Positions 24,880 through 36,061 of a stretch of DNA of 64,000 nucleotides are shown here, piece by piece (the first letter of the stretch is position 1; every line of letters starts with the position of its first letter). The stretch is from Haemonchus contortus (Eukaryota; Nematoda; Chromadorea; Rhabditida; Trichostrongylidae), in contig LS997566.1 of the NCBI GenBank assembly GCA_000469685.2, positions 30,499,496 through 30,563,495 of the forward strand. The letters are read 5' to 3'. The position numbers were made by a program, and so were the translations under genes. The notes under the pieces are model-generated. The model saw nothing but the letters and a program-made list of their open reading frames with translations, did no database searches and had not been told where the DNA came from.

Positions 24880-26150
24880 ATCGAGAGGGAGGAAATAGCT
24901 GAAGGAGCCGTGTGGTGTAAAGGAGTGGTGGCGGAGGTCAAAGGCAGCGGTGTTTCATGACTGTAAAATCGGGTGTGCCATGCAGGAGAGTAGAATTTGA
25001 GATAGAGTTTGATAAGAAATCCGGAAAAAGACATGGTAACTAGAAAACAACAAAAAGAAACCCAATAATCATAAAGTGAAAAGGACCATAAAGAAAAGGT
25101 CGGCAGTAAGGAACCAACCGAAGCTGCCGAAGAGCTGGACTCGATAGGATGGGAGCTAGACTGTTCGAAGTACTCCACTAGTCGAGCGTGATCACGGGCA
25201 ACCCAAAGCTCCTGTAGCTGATTATCGTTCGTCGCTTCGCTGAAATTAGTTAAAACAAGATTATGAAAAATTGTAAGCGGAGGGTCCGACGGGCGGATAG
25301 CAAGTGAAGAGAGAGACGGAATAGTAACGATATTATCGACGGGGACGTCGGTCCAAGTACCGTCACGTGGGGAAAAACTACGGAAGCCATTCGTGGTATG
25401 GAGGGTGATGGGCGAAACATCGGAACAGGAGAGTGGACTCGCCTGCCGGCGGATGATACCGGTCGCTGGTTCCATAAAAGCGCGTAACAGTGAGCCACTT
25501 GGGAGGCGGATTTTAACCCGCGGAAGCGAATAACAAGTAGTGTTGAACGCAACCAACTCAACCGGAGACAACGCAACGCAACGCTGCACCTGAACGTAAC
25601 CGTTGCCCAAATACGATGCCGATATGTCCTGTCGGTCGAGAAGCAAGCGCATTATGATGGTAGGTTGTGTAAGCAAGGCGGCGTGTAACGCGGAAGAGAG
25701 CATGCTGGTACGGTCGCATAATAGCCGCAGCGCATTACGGTACAATACGCTCACCGAAGAGTAGGTGGCCCCTCCGACCGCCAGGAGTTGGGCTGCCAGT
25801 TGGTTGGAGGTGACCATCCCTACGTCCTCAGAAACCCCGCGAGGTTGGCGACGAGAGATGGCAACCGCATAACCTTGGTCTGTGAGAGTGAGTTCCTCAG
25901 CGCAATCCCAGAATGTAGTGGACTGATTAGACCAAGAGAGGGCGAATTCCTTGTCATTACTAACCCATATCGTGTCCGAGCGGTAGCCTGTGAGGCGAGA
26001 GACAAAAATATATTTGCAGGCTTCCTCCGTATCGGGAGTCCAAATGAGTAATGAGCCGTCTGCCAGTGTACAGGATCCGTCTGCATAGGAGCACGCGGAC
26101 AGGTGCCCAACAGCGGTTGGGGTGATAATTCCCCATGACGGACGTGGACT
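24819..26150 (-). pseudogene. Envelope-like glycoprotein, C-terminal part in shifted frame
   Basis: A frame open from about 26150 to 24819, offset from the gag/env-N frame. Its first ATG is at 25817, but the coding character clearly begins upstream, so I read it as the continuation of the ectodomain after a frameshift within about 26,050-26,150. It has scattered cysteines, NTT sequons, and a hydrophobic segment near 24,990-25,070 followed by basic residues, the pattern of a type I membrane protein anchor. The family is not certain; loose resemblance to chuvirus-type fusion glycoproteins (a CYS...PATGII...SC pattern) is recalled, not tested. Confidence 0.6.
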
Positions 26151-28243
26151 TCAGTCGAATAAAGATAGCAGTTGGTGACCTCTTTACGGTGAGACACGCA
26201 ACAGCCGAACGGTGCAGACGGAAATGAGAACTTTAGGAAATTTTGCGTACGCCGTACACCGGAAAGCGCTGTAAGATCGCCGTGAGCGCAGCGATGGTGA
26301 AGGGCCATTTGCTTACATTCCCCCTCCAAAACTGCTACGGTGGATTCTAATTGGGTTTCTGTACGAGCCCCGAAGAAACTGACTGAGTAAGTCACCGAGT
26401 GTTTGATGATCTTACACAAGGAGGCCGAAGTAGAATATAGTTTTGTGTTTGGACGATATAGATGGAGAGAGAGTCTAACTGAAGGTTTGAAAGAACTAGG
26501 TGCGAAGTTGGAGCAATTATTAGCGAACGGGGGTAGGAAAAACGTTGTAGGGTGGTCGGTAGGACATAACCAAGCCTCAACTGCAAAAGCTGGGGAAGCA
26601 AGCGCCATGAGGAGGATCGCAGCGCAAAGGAGCAGGCGCACGTCTGGAAGGGAGCTTACCGGAGGTGGTCGGGTAACCGCCGATGACGAGGCAGATGATC
26701 GTGTAAGTTCTTCGTTGCGTTGCAGAAGGGCCACTATTCGCGCCTGAGACTGGAGGAGACGCTGCGACTCGTCGGGTGGCGCCGGTGTCTGGGTTTTTGA
26801 AGAGAATGGCGAAGTTACCGGAAAAGGACTCGTTCCCGTATATGCCCCCCACGCTAAAGCGTTTGCGTTAGGAAGTTGCCGCGTCAATCCCCCTCTTTTT
26901 CTAAGATTCACAGGTGGAGGCTCCCGAAACCCTCTTTGCTGCGCCGGCTGCATGCGGGGAGACGGGCAGACCGCGGAAAAATGTCCGGATCCGTGGCAAT
27001 TGAAACACCTGGGTCCGATTAATGTCCGTATCGCCGTCGGGGTTCTCCACTGGCCTTGTTGACGCGGAACGGCAGGTTGGGCTGGGCGCGATAGGCCCCG
27101 ACGGGGAAATCCCTGGGAGCGGATATTACCGACATTATCCAAGGTAGACGTAACTTGGACCGGGGCGTGTGGGGATGACGGGTGAAGAAGACGTTCTGCG
27201 GTGGCTTCGTTGAGCAATTGTTCGACCGTTTGGGCTTTGGTGACTGCCTGCTCAAAAGAAGTCGGATTTTCTAGTTTGACAAAGTACCGGATATAGCCTC
27301 GTAGACGGGCCACAAACTCTTCGAGGACGCGTTCTTTTTGCGTGCCTACGTCCTGGCCAGAGGTGGCCGCGCGCACGAGGTTCAGGACTTGATTGGCAAA
27401 TGCCGTGCAGGATTCTCCGGACTCCTGTCGACAGCTGGATAATTTCTGACGAGCTACATAGCGTTGTTGCGGGCTTTCAAAGAAGGCGCGTAAATGCGCT
27501 ACCACCGAGGCATAATTCATCCTATCTTCTCCTGTGAGCTCTTCTACTTTTTCCCGAGCGACGCCTTCGAGGTGCCCGATGAGGAAGTTCACCTGTTGCT
27601 CGTTCGTAAGCTGCGCGGGGCGCATCCGCATGACGTCTTCCAACCGACGCAGCCAAATGGAAAACTGTGCCCCATCTTCGGTACAGCCGGAGAAAGGGGC
27701 AATCCGGGAACCGTGGTAGTCGGGTTGGAACAAAGCCACCACCGGAAGGTTATCTAGACGACGACCCACTTCTGCGAAGGAGTCATTAAGCCGCTGGGTG
27801 AGGGTGGTGTTACACTCATTAATCCTTCGAGTCAGAATAGCTGCCGTTTCCCGAGAGTCATTCCACACCTGCTCTAACGCGGACGAAGTGGCATCGCAGA
27901 GCATCTTAACGTCACGGCCACAAAGTGGCGAGTCGTCGCGGAGCTCGTCAAAGAAAGCCAAGAACGAGCCCAACCCTACCTCTGCCTTCGGGGGTTTGGT
28001 TTCGGTGAAATGGGTCGATGACCCAGGGGTAGAAAAGGAAGACTTAGCAGCGCTACGAGTCACCGGCATAATAAGGGACGAGGATGGAGCCGAAGGTATA
28101 ATGTGCCCATCTTGGCGGGGCAGAGAGATTCTTATATTATCCGATCCCGACCCCTGAGAATATTCTCGCGAATGCGTTGCGCAATCGGGAGAAATCCCGT
28201 GTAGAGATAGTGATCTTAGCGAAGGGAAAATTCCAAATGTCAT
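25820..28243 (-). CDS. gag: gag fused in frame to the N-terminal part of an env-like glycoprotein
   Basis: 807 codons. ATG at 28243; the in-frame ATG at residue 59 (MPVTRSAAK, 28069) is perhaps the true start. Residues about 182-345 form a Ty3-type capsid (FSIWLRRLEDVM, then LRAFFES). The nucleocapsid zinc knuckle CFNCHGSGHFSAVC is at 413-426 (CX2CX4HX4C). After a linker, residues 535-554 form a signal-peptide-like hydrophobic segment with a good cleavage site (PAFA then VEAW), followed by a Cys-rich stretch with an NCS sequon and GCC motif. So env-like coding begins without a stop after gag. The last part, below about 26,100, is probably out of frame. A spliced RNA may express env from an internal start. 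Confidence 0.82.
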   Translation of the reverse strand: MTFGIFPSLRSLSLHGISPDCATHSREYSQGSGSDNIRISLPRQDGHIIPSAPSSSLIMPVTRSAAKSSFSTPGSSTHFTETKPPKAEVGLGSFLAFFDELRDDSPLCGRDVKMLCDATSSALEQVWNDSRETAAILTRRINECNTTLTQRLNDSFAEVGRRLDNLPVVALFQPDYHGSRIAPFSGCTEDGAQFSIWLRRLEDVMRMRPAQLTNEQQVNFLIGHLEGVAREKVEELTGEDRMNYASVVAHLRAFFESPQQRYVARQKLSSCRQESGESCTAFANQVLNLVRAATSGQDVGTQKERVLEEFVARLRGYIRYFVKLENPTSFEQAVTKAQTVEQLLNEATAERLLHPSSPHAPVQVTSTLDNVGNIRSQGFPRRGLSRPAQPAVPRQQGQWRTPTAIRTLIGPRCFNCHGSGHFSAVCPSPRMQPAQQRGFREPPPVNLRKRGGLTRQLPNANALAWGAYTGTSPFPVTSPFSSKTQTPAPPDESQRLLQSQARIVALLQRNEELTRSSASSSAVTRPPPVSSLPDVRLLLCAAILLMALASPAFAVEAWLCPTDHPTTFFLPPFANNCSNFAPSSFKPSVRLSLHLYRPNTKLYSTSASLCKIIKHSVTYSVSFFGARTETQLESTVAVLEGECKQMALHHRCAHGDLTALSGVRRTQNFLKFSFPSAPFGCCVSHRKEVTNCYLYSTEVHVRHGELSPQPLLGTCPRAPMQTDPVHWQTAHYSFGLPIRRKPANIFLSLASQATARTRYGLVMTRNSPSLGLISPLHSGIALRNSLSQTKVMRLPSLVANLAGFLRT

Positions 28244-29427
28244 GTTTAAGGGAAAGCACTTGCTATGCGAAGCTGATACAGATGTTCCCCGCCGATAAGC
28301 GTGAGAAAGGCTCGCGGTCGGGGAAACATGTACCGTATGCCGATGTTTCGACCGCGCGCTATCAGCCTAGCGCGGAGCCTACGTCGGCAGAGTCACCGTA
28401 ATACAAAGCTCTTTACAGACAAATAAGGATCTCGCAAACCTATAGTTACGGTTGCTCATATCACCATTGCTTGGAGCTATTAGGGGGTCCCCATATCTTA
28501 TAAGTGCGCACAAGGTTCTTGGATGAGACAGACACCTATCCACAAAATACCGCGGAGAATCCTTTCTTACTTGTTCTACACTGGGAGCTTATGGCCGGCG
28601 TTTTCGAAATATTCTCCTATCGAATTTAAACGAATAAAAGGGATCGATTGATAAAATGACGGTAAGTGAATTCATAATTAAGCATAAAAGTGCTCTTCAC
28701 ACGCAGAGTGACCAGTATCTGCGTGAGGAAACGTATGTTCCCATAACTAAGAGTGCTCCAACAAAGATCGGGAAGTTGGCCGTGTGGCCGAGAGAAAAGA
28801 GGACATGAGGGAGAGAAGAAGAAGTGTAGGGAAGGAGGAAGAACAGAAACTGAAGGAAGAATTACGTCCGGTGACTACCGCAACATAAAACGGAACTAGG
28901 AAAAGAGCAAAAGAACAGCAGGTGTGATTGTGCGTCTCACACTTCAACCAAAGTAACGGAAAGTGAAAGGAAACTAGTACCTTTAAAGGATGCTGATCTC
29001 ATGGGAGCACCATAGTTCTATCGAATGAACATACGGAAATTCCGAAATACGAAGACAGCAGAATGGAGAAAAGCCTCCTCCCTCAGGGCGAGTAAGCCAA
29101 ACCCGGGCCCTGGGTGGCTTAATTCGAGGGAGGAATAAGAAGCGAAAGAAAAAGCTAAAAGATATAATGAAGGGAGGGTGGAGCACTCAGTGCTAACTTC
29201 GAGTAGAATCTGTCTAGCTGTGAAGTATTCGATGATAGGGCAAGAAAGAAGGGATCGGGAGAATGCTCAAGGGAGCGAAATTGCTCTACGGAGCTAGAAG
29301 TAACACTTTACTAGGGAAAGAAGAAAAAGAGGAAACTGCCGGAAAATCAAAAGAACACGTCCGGCAATTCGCGAAAATCAAGGAAAGAAGAGAAAGGAAA
29401 CAAAGTCGGGAGAACGAACCGCGGTGT
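28244..29427 (-). other. 5' leader of the retrotransposon
   Basis: About 1.2 kb between the primer-binding site and the first gag ATG, without a recognised ORF. It should hold the packaging signal and any splice donor. A GC-rich imperfect hairpin lies at about 29,092-29,121 (AAGCCAAACCC pairing with GGGTGGCTT). Confidence 0.6.
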
Positions 29428-29448
29428 GGATCGTCTCCGCTGCTACCA
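29428..29448 (-). promoter_or_regulatory. Primer-binding site
   Basis: Directly after the 5' LTR in element orientation the sequence reads TGGTAGCAGCGGAGACG. TGG complements a tRNA CCA end, and the first nine bases fit an initiator-tRNA-Met-like 3' end. The exact tRNA cannot be fixed without the host tRNA set. Confidence 0.7.
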
Positions 29449-29758
29449 GTTAGATGGGGCCTTTATTGGAGTGCGTCCACATATCATATACTAACGTTTA
29501 TTAGGATAAAACCTACACGGAATAGGCACACATATAAGGCATGCAAGTAACTACACAACTACACTGAGCAGTGAAGACACATGCGAGCTTTGCTCGCCTC
29601 CGAAGCGACCGGACCCCGAGGTCGTGCGGGACCTTCTCCCAGTTCCATCGTACCGCCTCGCGCCGCCTCCGTCCAGCTTGGCACGTCGTCGAGATCTGAA
29701 ACTGATATGATTGATTGACTGTTCTACGGCTTATGCTGTTAGTTACTCTACTCTTACA
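29449..29758 (-). repeat. 5' LTR of the retrotransposon
   Basis: Promoter-bearing LTR of the minus-strand element, identical to 15138-15447 at 309 of 310 positions. The flanking TAATA at 29759-29763 matches that at 15133-15137. Confidence 0.95.
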
Positions 29759-29989
29759 TAATATTTCAATAACGTTATATTGGAGCTGTCTCGGATTGGC
29801 TCATCTTTTGTTGCGATCGGCAATATGGTGTGTAAGCCCTCGAGATCACAGAACTGAGGAATACTGTCGGTGTTGTGGTATTGAGGTAGCAGTCACGCGT
29901 TGCGAGTCACAGTTTGCAAGGAGCGCAACCCAGGGTCAGCAGTGCGGAATTTCCCGCACCGCTGACCTCATGTCTGCAAAACACATGTA

Positions 29990-30471
29990 AGAGTGTATCA
30001 TTTATCAGTAACTGCAGTGAATAAAGGGATCAGTCCTGTCGTATGGAGTATAGAGATCAGCAAGTGAGTTGAGGCACTATAGCTTGGAAGTCGTGGGGCC
30101 CAGAGGTGACGAGCAGGAGGTGCAGACTGAACAGCGAGTCTGATGGTGGGACGGAGACGCTGTCGTAGTACTCCCCGAGAAGTTGGCGGCGAGCCTTGAA
30201 CACGTGTGATGAGATGAGTCATGATACAGTGAGCGGAAATTCCCATGCGCGAGGTCAAGCAATTTGCACAATAAAAGAAAAAGCGGCTCTTCTTGATCTA
30301 TGATTTCCAATTCCGACTAGAACCCTATCAGCTGATAAGATCGATAAGTGTCACTTCTCAGACACTTCCTTTCCAGACATCTATGTTTCCCACGCCCTAA
30401 TACTCTTTGGATTACGGTCACTCCTCCACCTACAGAGTCTTACAGTCTCTTGTATCTTACAGACTCTTACA
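29990..30471 (-). repeat. Probable LTR of the decayed element
   Basis: The inner edge is supported by TGTAAGAG at 30471 next to a purine-rich tract, as in the intact element. The outer edge near 29,990 is a guess, since no second LTR is present to compare. Confidence 0.4.
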
Positions 30472-30641
30472 CTTCCCCTCATTCCAACAAAGTCCGTACC
30501 CGGACCTAGAAATAGGGACTGTGAGAAAAGAGAAAACTCACCTTCTGTTTGAAAAACGAGAAGTGAGCCGTCTATCCTAGGAGATTTGGAAGAGCCGCTG
30601 TTGTAGTAACAGCCCTGCGGTTATTAGCCCATTGGAGGATA

Positions 30642-31226
30642 TCAGGCCAAAAGAACAAGCCTGCCAAAGACTTTTTGTGATTCAAAACAAGTTGGCCATG
30701 GCGGCTTCTGGACAATTGAAGAACTCTCCACGCGAGGCTTCGAAACCTGTCCGAGTCGTGAGAAGTATGACGATGTGATTGCGGCTCTTACGTGGTTGAC
30801 GACGCTCGCATAAGAGGAATTTGACGAGCTTTCTGGCTTATCTACGGCAGACGTACTGACTGCATGAGACAAAGGAGCTGGCGAAACAATTTGACGAGAA
30901 GGGTTTACTTCGAAGCGCTCTAGTTAAGAAGGGTTTACTCCGAAATGGCTCATTGGCGGAGGCCCGGGTTGGAGAGGAATAGATGCGTTGTCTCCGTCAA
31001 AGGCTTGTTTTGACTTTGCTTCGGCTAGGAGCATTTCTGCGCTGAGACCTCCGTACGACTGTGTTGGAGGATACATCGGTGAGTCACAAAGGCCTGGCGA
31101 GAGAAGTAGTTCGTCCAGTTCGTGCGCCGCAGAAGAATACTTATCTGCAAGGGACGTGATAAATACAGGGCGACGCATTGGGTCAACATTGACGTTTTCA
31201 CAGTTACGGCCGATGCACCAAATCAC
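30642..31226 (-). pseudogene. Unassigned broken frames 3' of integrase in the decayed element
   Basis: Two short frames (31226-30924 and 30872-30642) lie between the pol end and the LTR of the remnant. They match neither the helicase nor the env-like frame of the intact element by eye. They may be remains of a different 3' ORF or non-coding. Confidence 0.3.
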
Positions 31227-31639
31227 AAGAATAAAATAGCGAATAGTGCATGGAATAGTTTTTGAAAACGAGTGTCGTAACTATGTGAGGAAGAAGGAGA
31301 GTCAAACGTTGATGGGAAGGAGAAGGAGAGTCGAACGTTGAGTCGATTGCGGAGAAGAAACGCTAGTGATGATCAGATGCCGGTGCTCCACCTTGACATT
31401 AACACGGAACTGGCCCAACCAAGGATAAATAACTTAGGTGACAGTCCGACTTTCATAGCGAAATCCCGGAGGTATACCCTATCTCGAGCTGAAGTTGTCA
31501 GAGGTGGTAATCCTGTCTTGTCGTATTGCTTCTTGAAGTGAGAGCTTTGCTGTAAGTTGAAAGCTGCGGCGGAGTTTCATGCCGATTGGAGAGCGGAAGC
31601 GAAAGATTCTTTGTAGATGCTATCGTCCATATCCGATGG

Positions 31640-32263
31640 AACATGATAAATAGGGCTGGGCCAAAGCATGAGGTCGATGTGAAATACAGCCCGTTAGAAT
31701 ATTAGGGAAAACGGGATATCATCAGTGCTGGAGTGGATACTGGTGTTATACGAGAAGACGCATGTAGGCAAGAAGGTATCCCAATCCAGCTGGTTGTCGC
31801 TAACATAAGTGCGAAGCATGGCCTGGAAGGTGGCAAAGACTCTTTCGCATACCCCGTTCCCTTCATGATGATAAGGGGTGCAGCTCCTTTAAAGTATCGA
31901 TTGATGTAGTTTATCTAATTCGGTGATCAGTTCACCTTTGAGATAAGAAGCACTATCTGAGATCAACTCTGTTACAGCTCCTTTTAAAGTACCCTCACTC
32001 ATTAAAGACTGAACAACTGTAGGAACAGAACAATCAGAAAGAGGGGAAGCAATAACATACCTGGAAAATTGATCAATGAGACATATGATCAATTTGTTAA
32101 AAAAAAGCGAATGTATAGTAAGCCGCTGAGATCTACATACATCGACCCTATAAAAGATGGACTCAGCGTGAATAGGTAAAAGACGCTTGTGATTAGCAGG
32201 ATGAATCCGCTTCCGCTGGCAAGCATCACAAGAACGAACATAGCGGAAAACAACTCTTTTCAT
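31640..32263 (-). pseudogene. Integrase fragment of the decayed element
   Basis: Zinc-finger end YVRSCDACQRKR (intact element: YVRSCDSCQRKR), then CLIDQFSRYVIASPLSDC and DSASYLKGELITELDKL, which parallel the intact integrase. The frame breaks near 31,890 and resumes in another phase with the catalytic-Glu region near 31,860. The first catalytic Asp region is scrambled. Divergence is far greater than between the two LTRs of the intact element, so this belongs to an older, related lineage. Confidence 0.8.
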
Positions 32264-32435
32264 AGTCTTCCAGGAATAATTGCCATTTCATCTCCTCTTC
32301 TTATTCCGATAACTGGCGCCAGTTTGTTCGCAACCCTCGACACTGATTACTACTACTAACTCTGCTATTTCGACGTCGAATAAAACTTTCTACATAAACA
32401 CATGTTAACACAACACACTGTTTACTATCAGATTT

Positions 32436-32600
32436 GTTTGGGCGTATAAAAACATTGTCTTGTGCATCGGCTGGCCACCGCATGTTATTGTATAGGCCAT
32501 ATACGCAATGTCTATGCCATTACAATCCCGAATGGAAGTCGAATGCGGGGCGCATTCTTCAGACGGGATAACGCCCGAGGACTTTATTCTTGTTTATTTA
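32436..32600 (+). repeat. SINE-like copy D, 5' truncated
   Basis: The 3' half of the family, from TATAAAAACATTGTCTTGTG through GGCTGGCCACCGCATG and the tail with CGAATGGAAGTCGAATGCG. The tRNA-like head is absent. Confidence 0.7.
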
Positions 32601-33283
32601 GTTGAAATCCAGCAGATATGCATATGCAGCACCTTCAATCGTCAAGTTATATGTCCAGTGGTAAGATGAAAGAAGTACAGTTGATGCTAGATGTACATGC
32701 GGTAACTCTTTGAATTACCAATTCTACCGCTCGAGAGTGGAAAGAATAAGCTCGATGAGTGGGCGACTACCGTTGAGTATCTACAAAACGGCCACTAAAT
32801 ATTAGTTAGGATGGAATGTTCCAGTTGTTGACTACATAAGAAGAGGCTTCGCTGATCGAATGACAAACCACTTTCTGTACTCTTTCCGATACTTGCGATC
32901 AAGTTGGATCAAACTGAGACGAGACAGATCCAACACACCATAACAATATAATGGAAGGGTTCCACCAATAGCCTTCAACGAAATCCATCAAATGAAATTA
33001 ATAGGAAGTAGACGTGATGTGATATGTATGATCACACCCTGGATCATCGCTGAACGATCGATCGTGAGATCTATCAAGTGATTTGTCCTCATCTATAGAA
33101 TGGGTGGATTCCAAGTGCCTTAAATGAAAAGATGTTAGACATAAAATTTTCTAAGAAAATACCACTAGGAATTCGCACTCGTAAAAGTACTGAACTCACT
33201 GTTTCGTGGCCAAGGATTTCTATACATCAGTATATGAATGTCTATAGATATAGATTTCAGAGCTTTATCATCAATACTTTGTA
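32601..33283. other. No feature recognised
   Basis: AT-rich spacer between the SINE copy and the left outer end of the inverted duplication. No coding signal seen. Confidence 0.5.
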
Positions 33284-36061
33284 CGTGCGAGTGCGAGTTC
33301 CGATTTACTATTTACGAAGAACTACTGCAGACTTGACGTGGGCGATGGAGAAAGCAATCCACCCATTGGATGTAGGCGCGAAGCGTGAGAGTTCCCACTG
33401 AGCTGCTATGCCTGCTTAATATGGGAGCATATCATCCAACGATTCAGTAATAGCTCGGACTGGTGGCTGCAACATGAAGATGAAAAACTTTATTCATAGG
33501 CAGCTATCATGTTACTATGACCAGATTACAGCCAACTTTTCTTACTGAACGTTCCACGTTTAACTTGAAATATCCAATGACTTTACATATTAAATTAATT
33601 GGTACCAGTCAGTCGCCGAGAGATCGAAGAATAACAAAATAGCGATCGGAGAGCCTCCAACGGGTAACTACAAAAAGAACTAGAGGGAACCAAAAAAACC
33701 TCAGAAAAACCAGATTGAGAAAAAGGTATAAGAAAGAATAAGACATTGCAATATTGCAGATTCCCATAAAACAAAGGGGGAGAGGGGCTAACATCCCTGA
33801 GTCTTTGCTAACAACAAATGCAGTTAAGGCATGGCAAGAGCGTGCAGCGCATCTCCAACGGGGAAAACGAAGGTGGATGGTGCCAGGAAGAACATCACTC
33901 GAGACAGGGCACTAGGGCACTACTTGTAGAAACTGGGGCCAGGTTTCGAATGCCACGTGTTCCCTACCCCTATAAGCTTAGTTCCAGGTTCACAGAATGA
34001 TACAGTAGAGCTCTGTAAGCATAGCCAACCACAGAGATAAACAGTAAACGCGTGTAAACTACGAACCGAGTGAAGGCAGAAAACGATACCATAAGCATTA
34101 AGCGCAAGGTTATGGTGATAAAAACAAAAACAAGAGCGCACTAGTTTGACCAAATAGAGAGGCAACGCAGTACCTTTAAAAAGATACCAGAAAGTTGAGG
34201 ATGGAGAGAAGGTGACAGCACAGGATCGTAACAATACTCGGAAACATCAGAACTAGTATTTGTTTATATGTACGACGTGACTCACACAAATGAGTTTCAC
34301 TCATACGGATAATTTACAATAGGGGGGCCGATCTTTGGAAAGCTTGGCGAAACCATCTTGAATCTAATAACTGGCTTAAACTAAAGCTTTCGTCAAGGTC
34401 AGGGTGGAAAAACGCTCCAGCAAAATGAACCTTTGACTGATGTGGTGATATAAGTGTAGAGGCCAAGCTTATATGGTTGCCCCTTCGTTACACCAGTAAG
34501 GGGAGGGTCCCAACCAGACCGGAAAGCTTCAAATCAATGGCGCCTGTTATTATCTTATGCCAAAAACTTGACTCAGCTCTTCCTCTTATGGAACATCAAA
34601 TACTACCTTCCGAAACAGCTTGATGAGTAGCTTCGGCTCACGCTTATGAAATGCTCTCAGCATGTGATTTGGCCTGAAAGTATCTTGAATACTATATCTG
34701 TTATAAAACACTAAAAATTGAGTGTGTTATCATGCATCATGAGTCTTAAGTCACGATGAAACGATGTAGAGCACTTCTACTCGGCCCATCCTACAATTCC
34801 CTCTTATCGCATAAACCAGACTTTATTTTGTTAAACGGCATCAGGAATAATCAAGGAACTCCGCAGCTTCTGCCTCATGAGGCGCTTTATCAGTCATCAA
34901 CAATTGTCATCACAGTCTTTCATTCGTTACTTGCCATCGAAACCAAGCCCACATCTTCCGATGAGAAGCTAAGCTGCACTATTAATACTGAGGACACGAT
35001 GGCCAAAGTCTTAACCTGACACACGAAAATACCTTCATTTCAAAAGATACAAATAGCGAATTATAAAATGTTTGCTGGAGGATATATAAGCACAATTATG
35101 GGTTTTGCCTTGCTACCCACTCATGTTGTGTATTCGCTGAGCCTGTAGAACAAATCAAGGAGAGTATCAAATTTCCACAGAAAGTGCTTTTTTCATCAAC
35201 AGACCGTGTTTCATCATCATAAAGGCGTCACCATATATTGAATCACATATTGAATCGTCCCCAGATATTGAATTTTGGTTGCATTGCTCTGTTTCCTCCT
35301 AAATCATCTTCATCAAGGCTTAGGTAAGATTTTTGGTGCTTTGAAAATTCGTTTTATTCTCTTCCACAACTCGTGATCACAAATTCACCACTTTGATTCT
35401 TCTGAGAAAAAACTTCTAAGGAAATGGACTGGTGGGTCAGCTGAGCATTACATTCTGTCACAGGTAGAAGCGCTATAACTCGGGTTATTGCGCTGGCTCA
35501 AAAGTAAGAAAAGTAAAGATCAAACAAAGTGCAAACAATAAAATGTGTAAGCAAAGTTCCGAATTTTGGGTAAAATGCGTGTAGGGAATAAAAGATGGTG
35601 ACTATATCGGTTGAAATCACAGTGCCATTCAAGAATTCATTCCATTTGATCTACTGCAGATCTAAATTATAGTCGTCCGATTAGTCGAACCACATTCGAT
35701 ACTAGTTACAATCAATTGGTCGAGATCGACTTGAAAACTTCAAAATCACACAACAGCACTATTCTTTTTGCTTGCCCCGTAATGCTTCTACCTCAGTTTG
35801 CAATGGGTTTTCCATACCTCTACCTTCATCATAATCAGAGCTTTGCGGATAGGCAGGTTCACAGACAAGCCGACCCAGCAACGAGAAAAAAAACTCTCGT
35901 TACTCCGTTAGACTCTTCCAAAATAATCATCAGACGGAGAAACTCCAGAAATCCTCCTGATGTCATCTTGCGCATAATTTCCATCATAGATTTATTGGAA
36001 ATCCAGATGAGTTATGGCTGGATCAATGCTTCTTGTAGAGGCAAGCAGCGTGGATAAAGCC

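Larger units (their letters stand above)
15138..29758 (-). mobile_element. Full-length Ty3/gypsy-class LTR retrotransposon with env-like and SF1 helicase genes
   Basis: A 14,621-bp element read on the minus strand. Two 310-bp LTRs bound it, starting TGTAAGAG in element orientation, with TAATA duplicated at 15133-15137 and 29759-29763. A primer-binding site follows the 5' LTR and a polypurine tract precedes the 3' LTR. Gene order is gag, env-like, protease, RT, RNase H, integrase, then a long helicase ORF. The RT-RNase H-integrase order and the YLDDIIVF motif fit Ty3/gypsy. Nested insertions sit at 19336-20792 and 23800-23987. The LTRs differ at a single base, which implies a recent insertion, yet most frames are broken, so this copy is unlikely to be autonomous. 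Confidence 0.93.
29990..32290 (-). mobile_element. Decayed, 5'-truncated relative of the retrotransposon
   Basis: On the minus strand: integrase remains (32263 to about 31,640), a C-terminal pol stretch near 31,440-31,520 that aligns with 21,130-21,200 of the intact element, about 0.95 kb of broken frames, then a purine run and an LTR-like end (TGTAAGAGTCTG at 30471). No 5' half and no helicase motif are visible. The full-length element lies immediately to its left and may have inserted in or beside it. Confidence 0.7.

Noticed and set aside
25817..25817. ATG as start of a separate 332-codon gene
   Set aside because: Protein-like reading continues upstream in this phase to about 26150, so it is more likely an internal Met after a frameshift.
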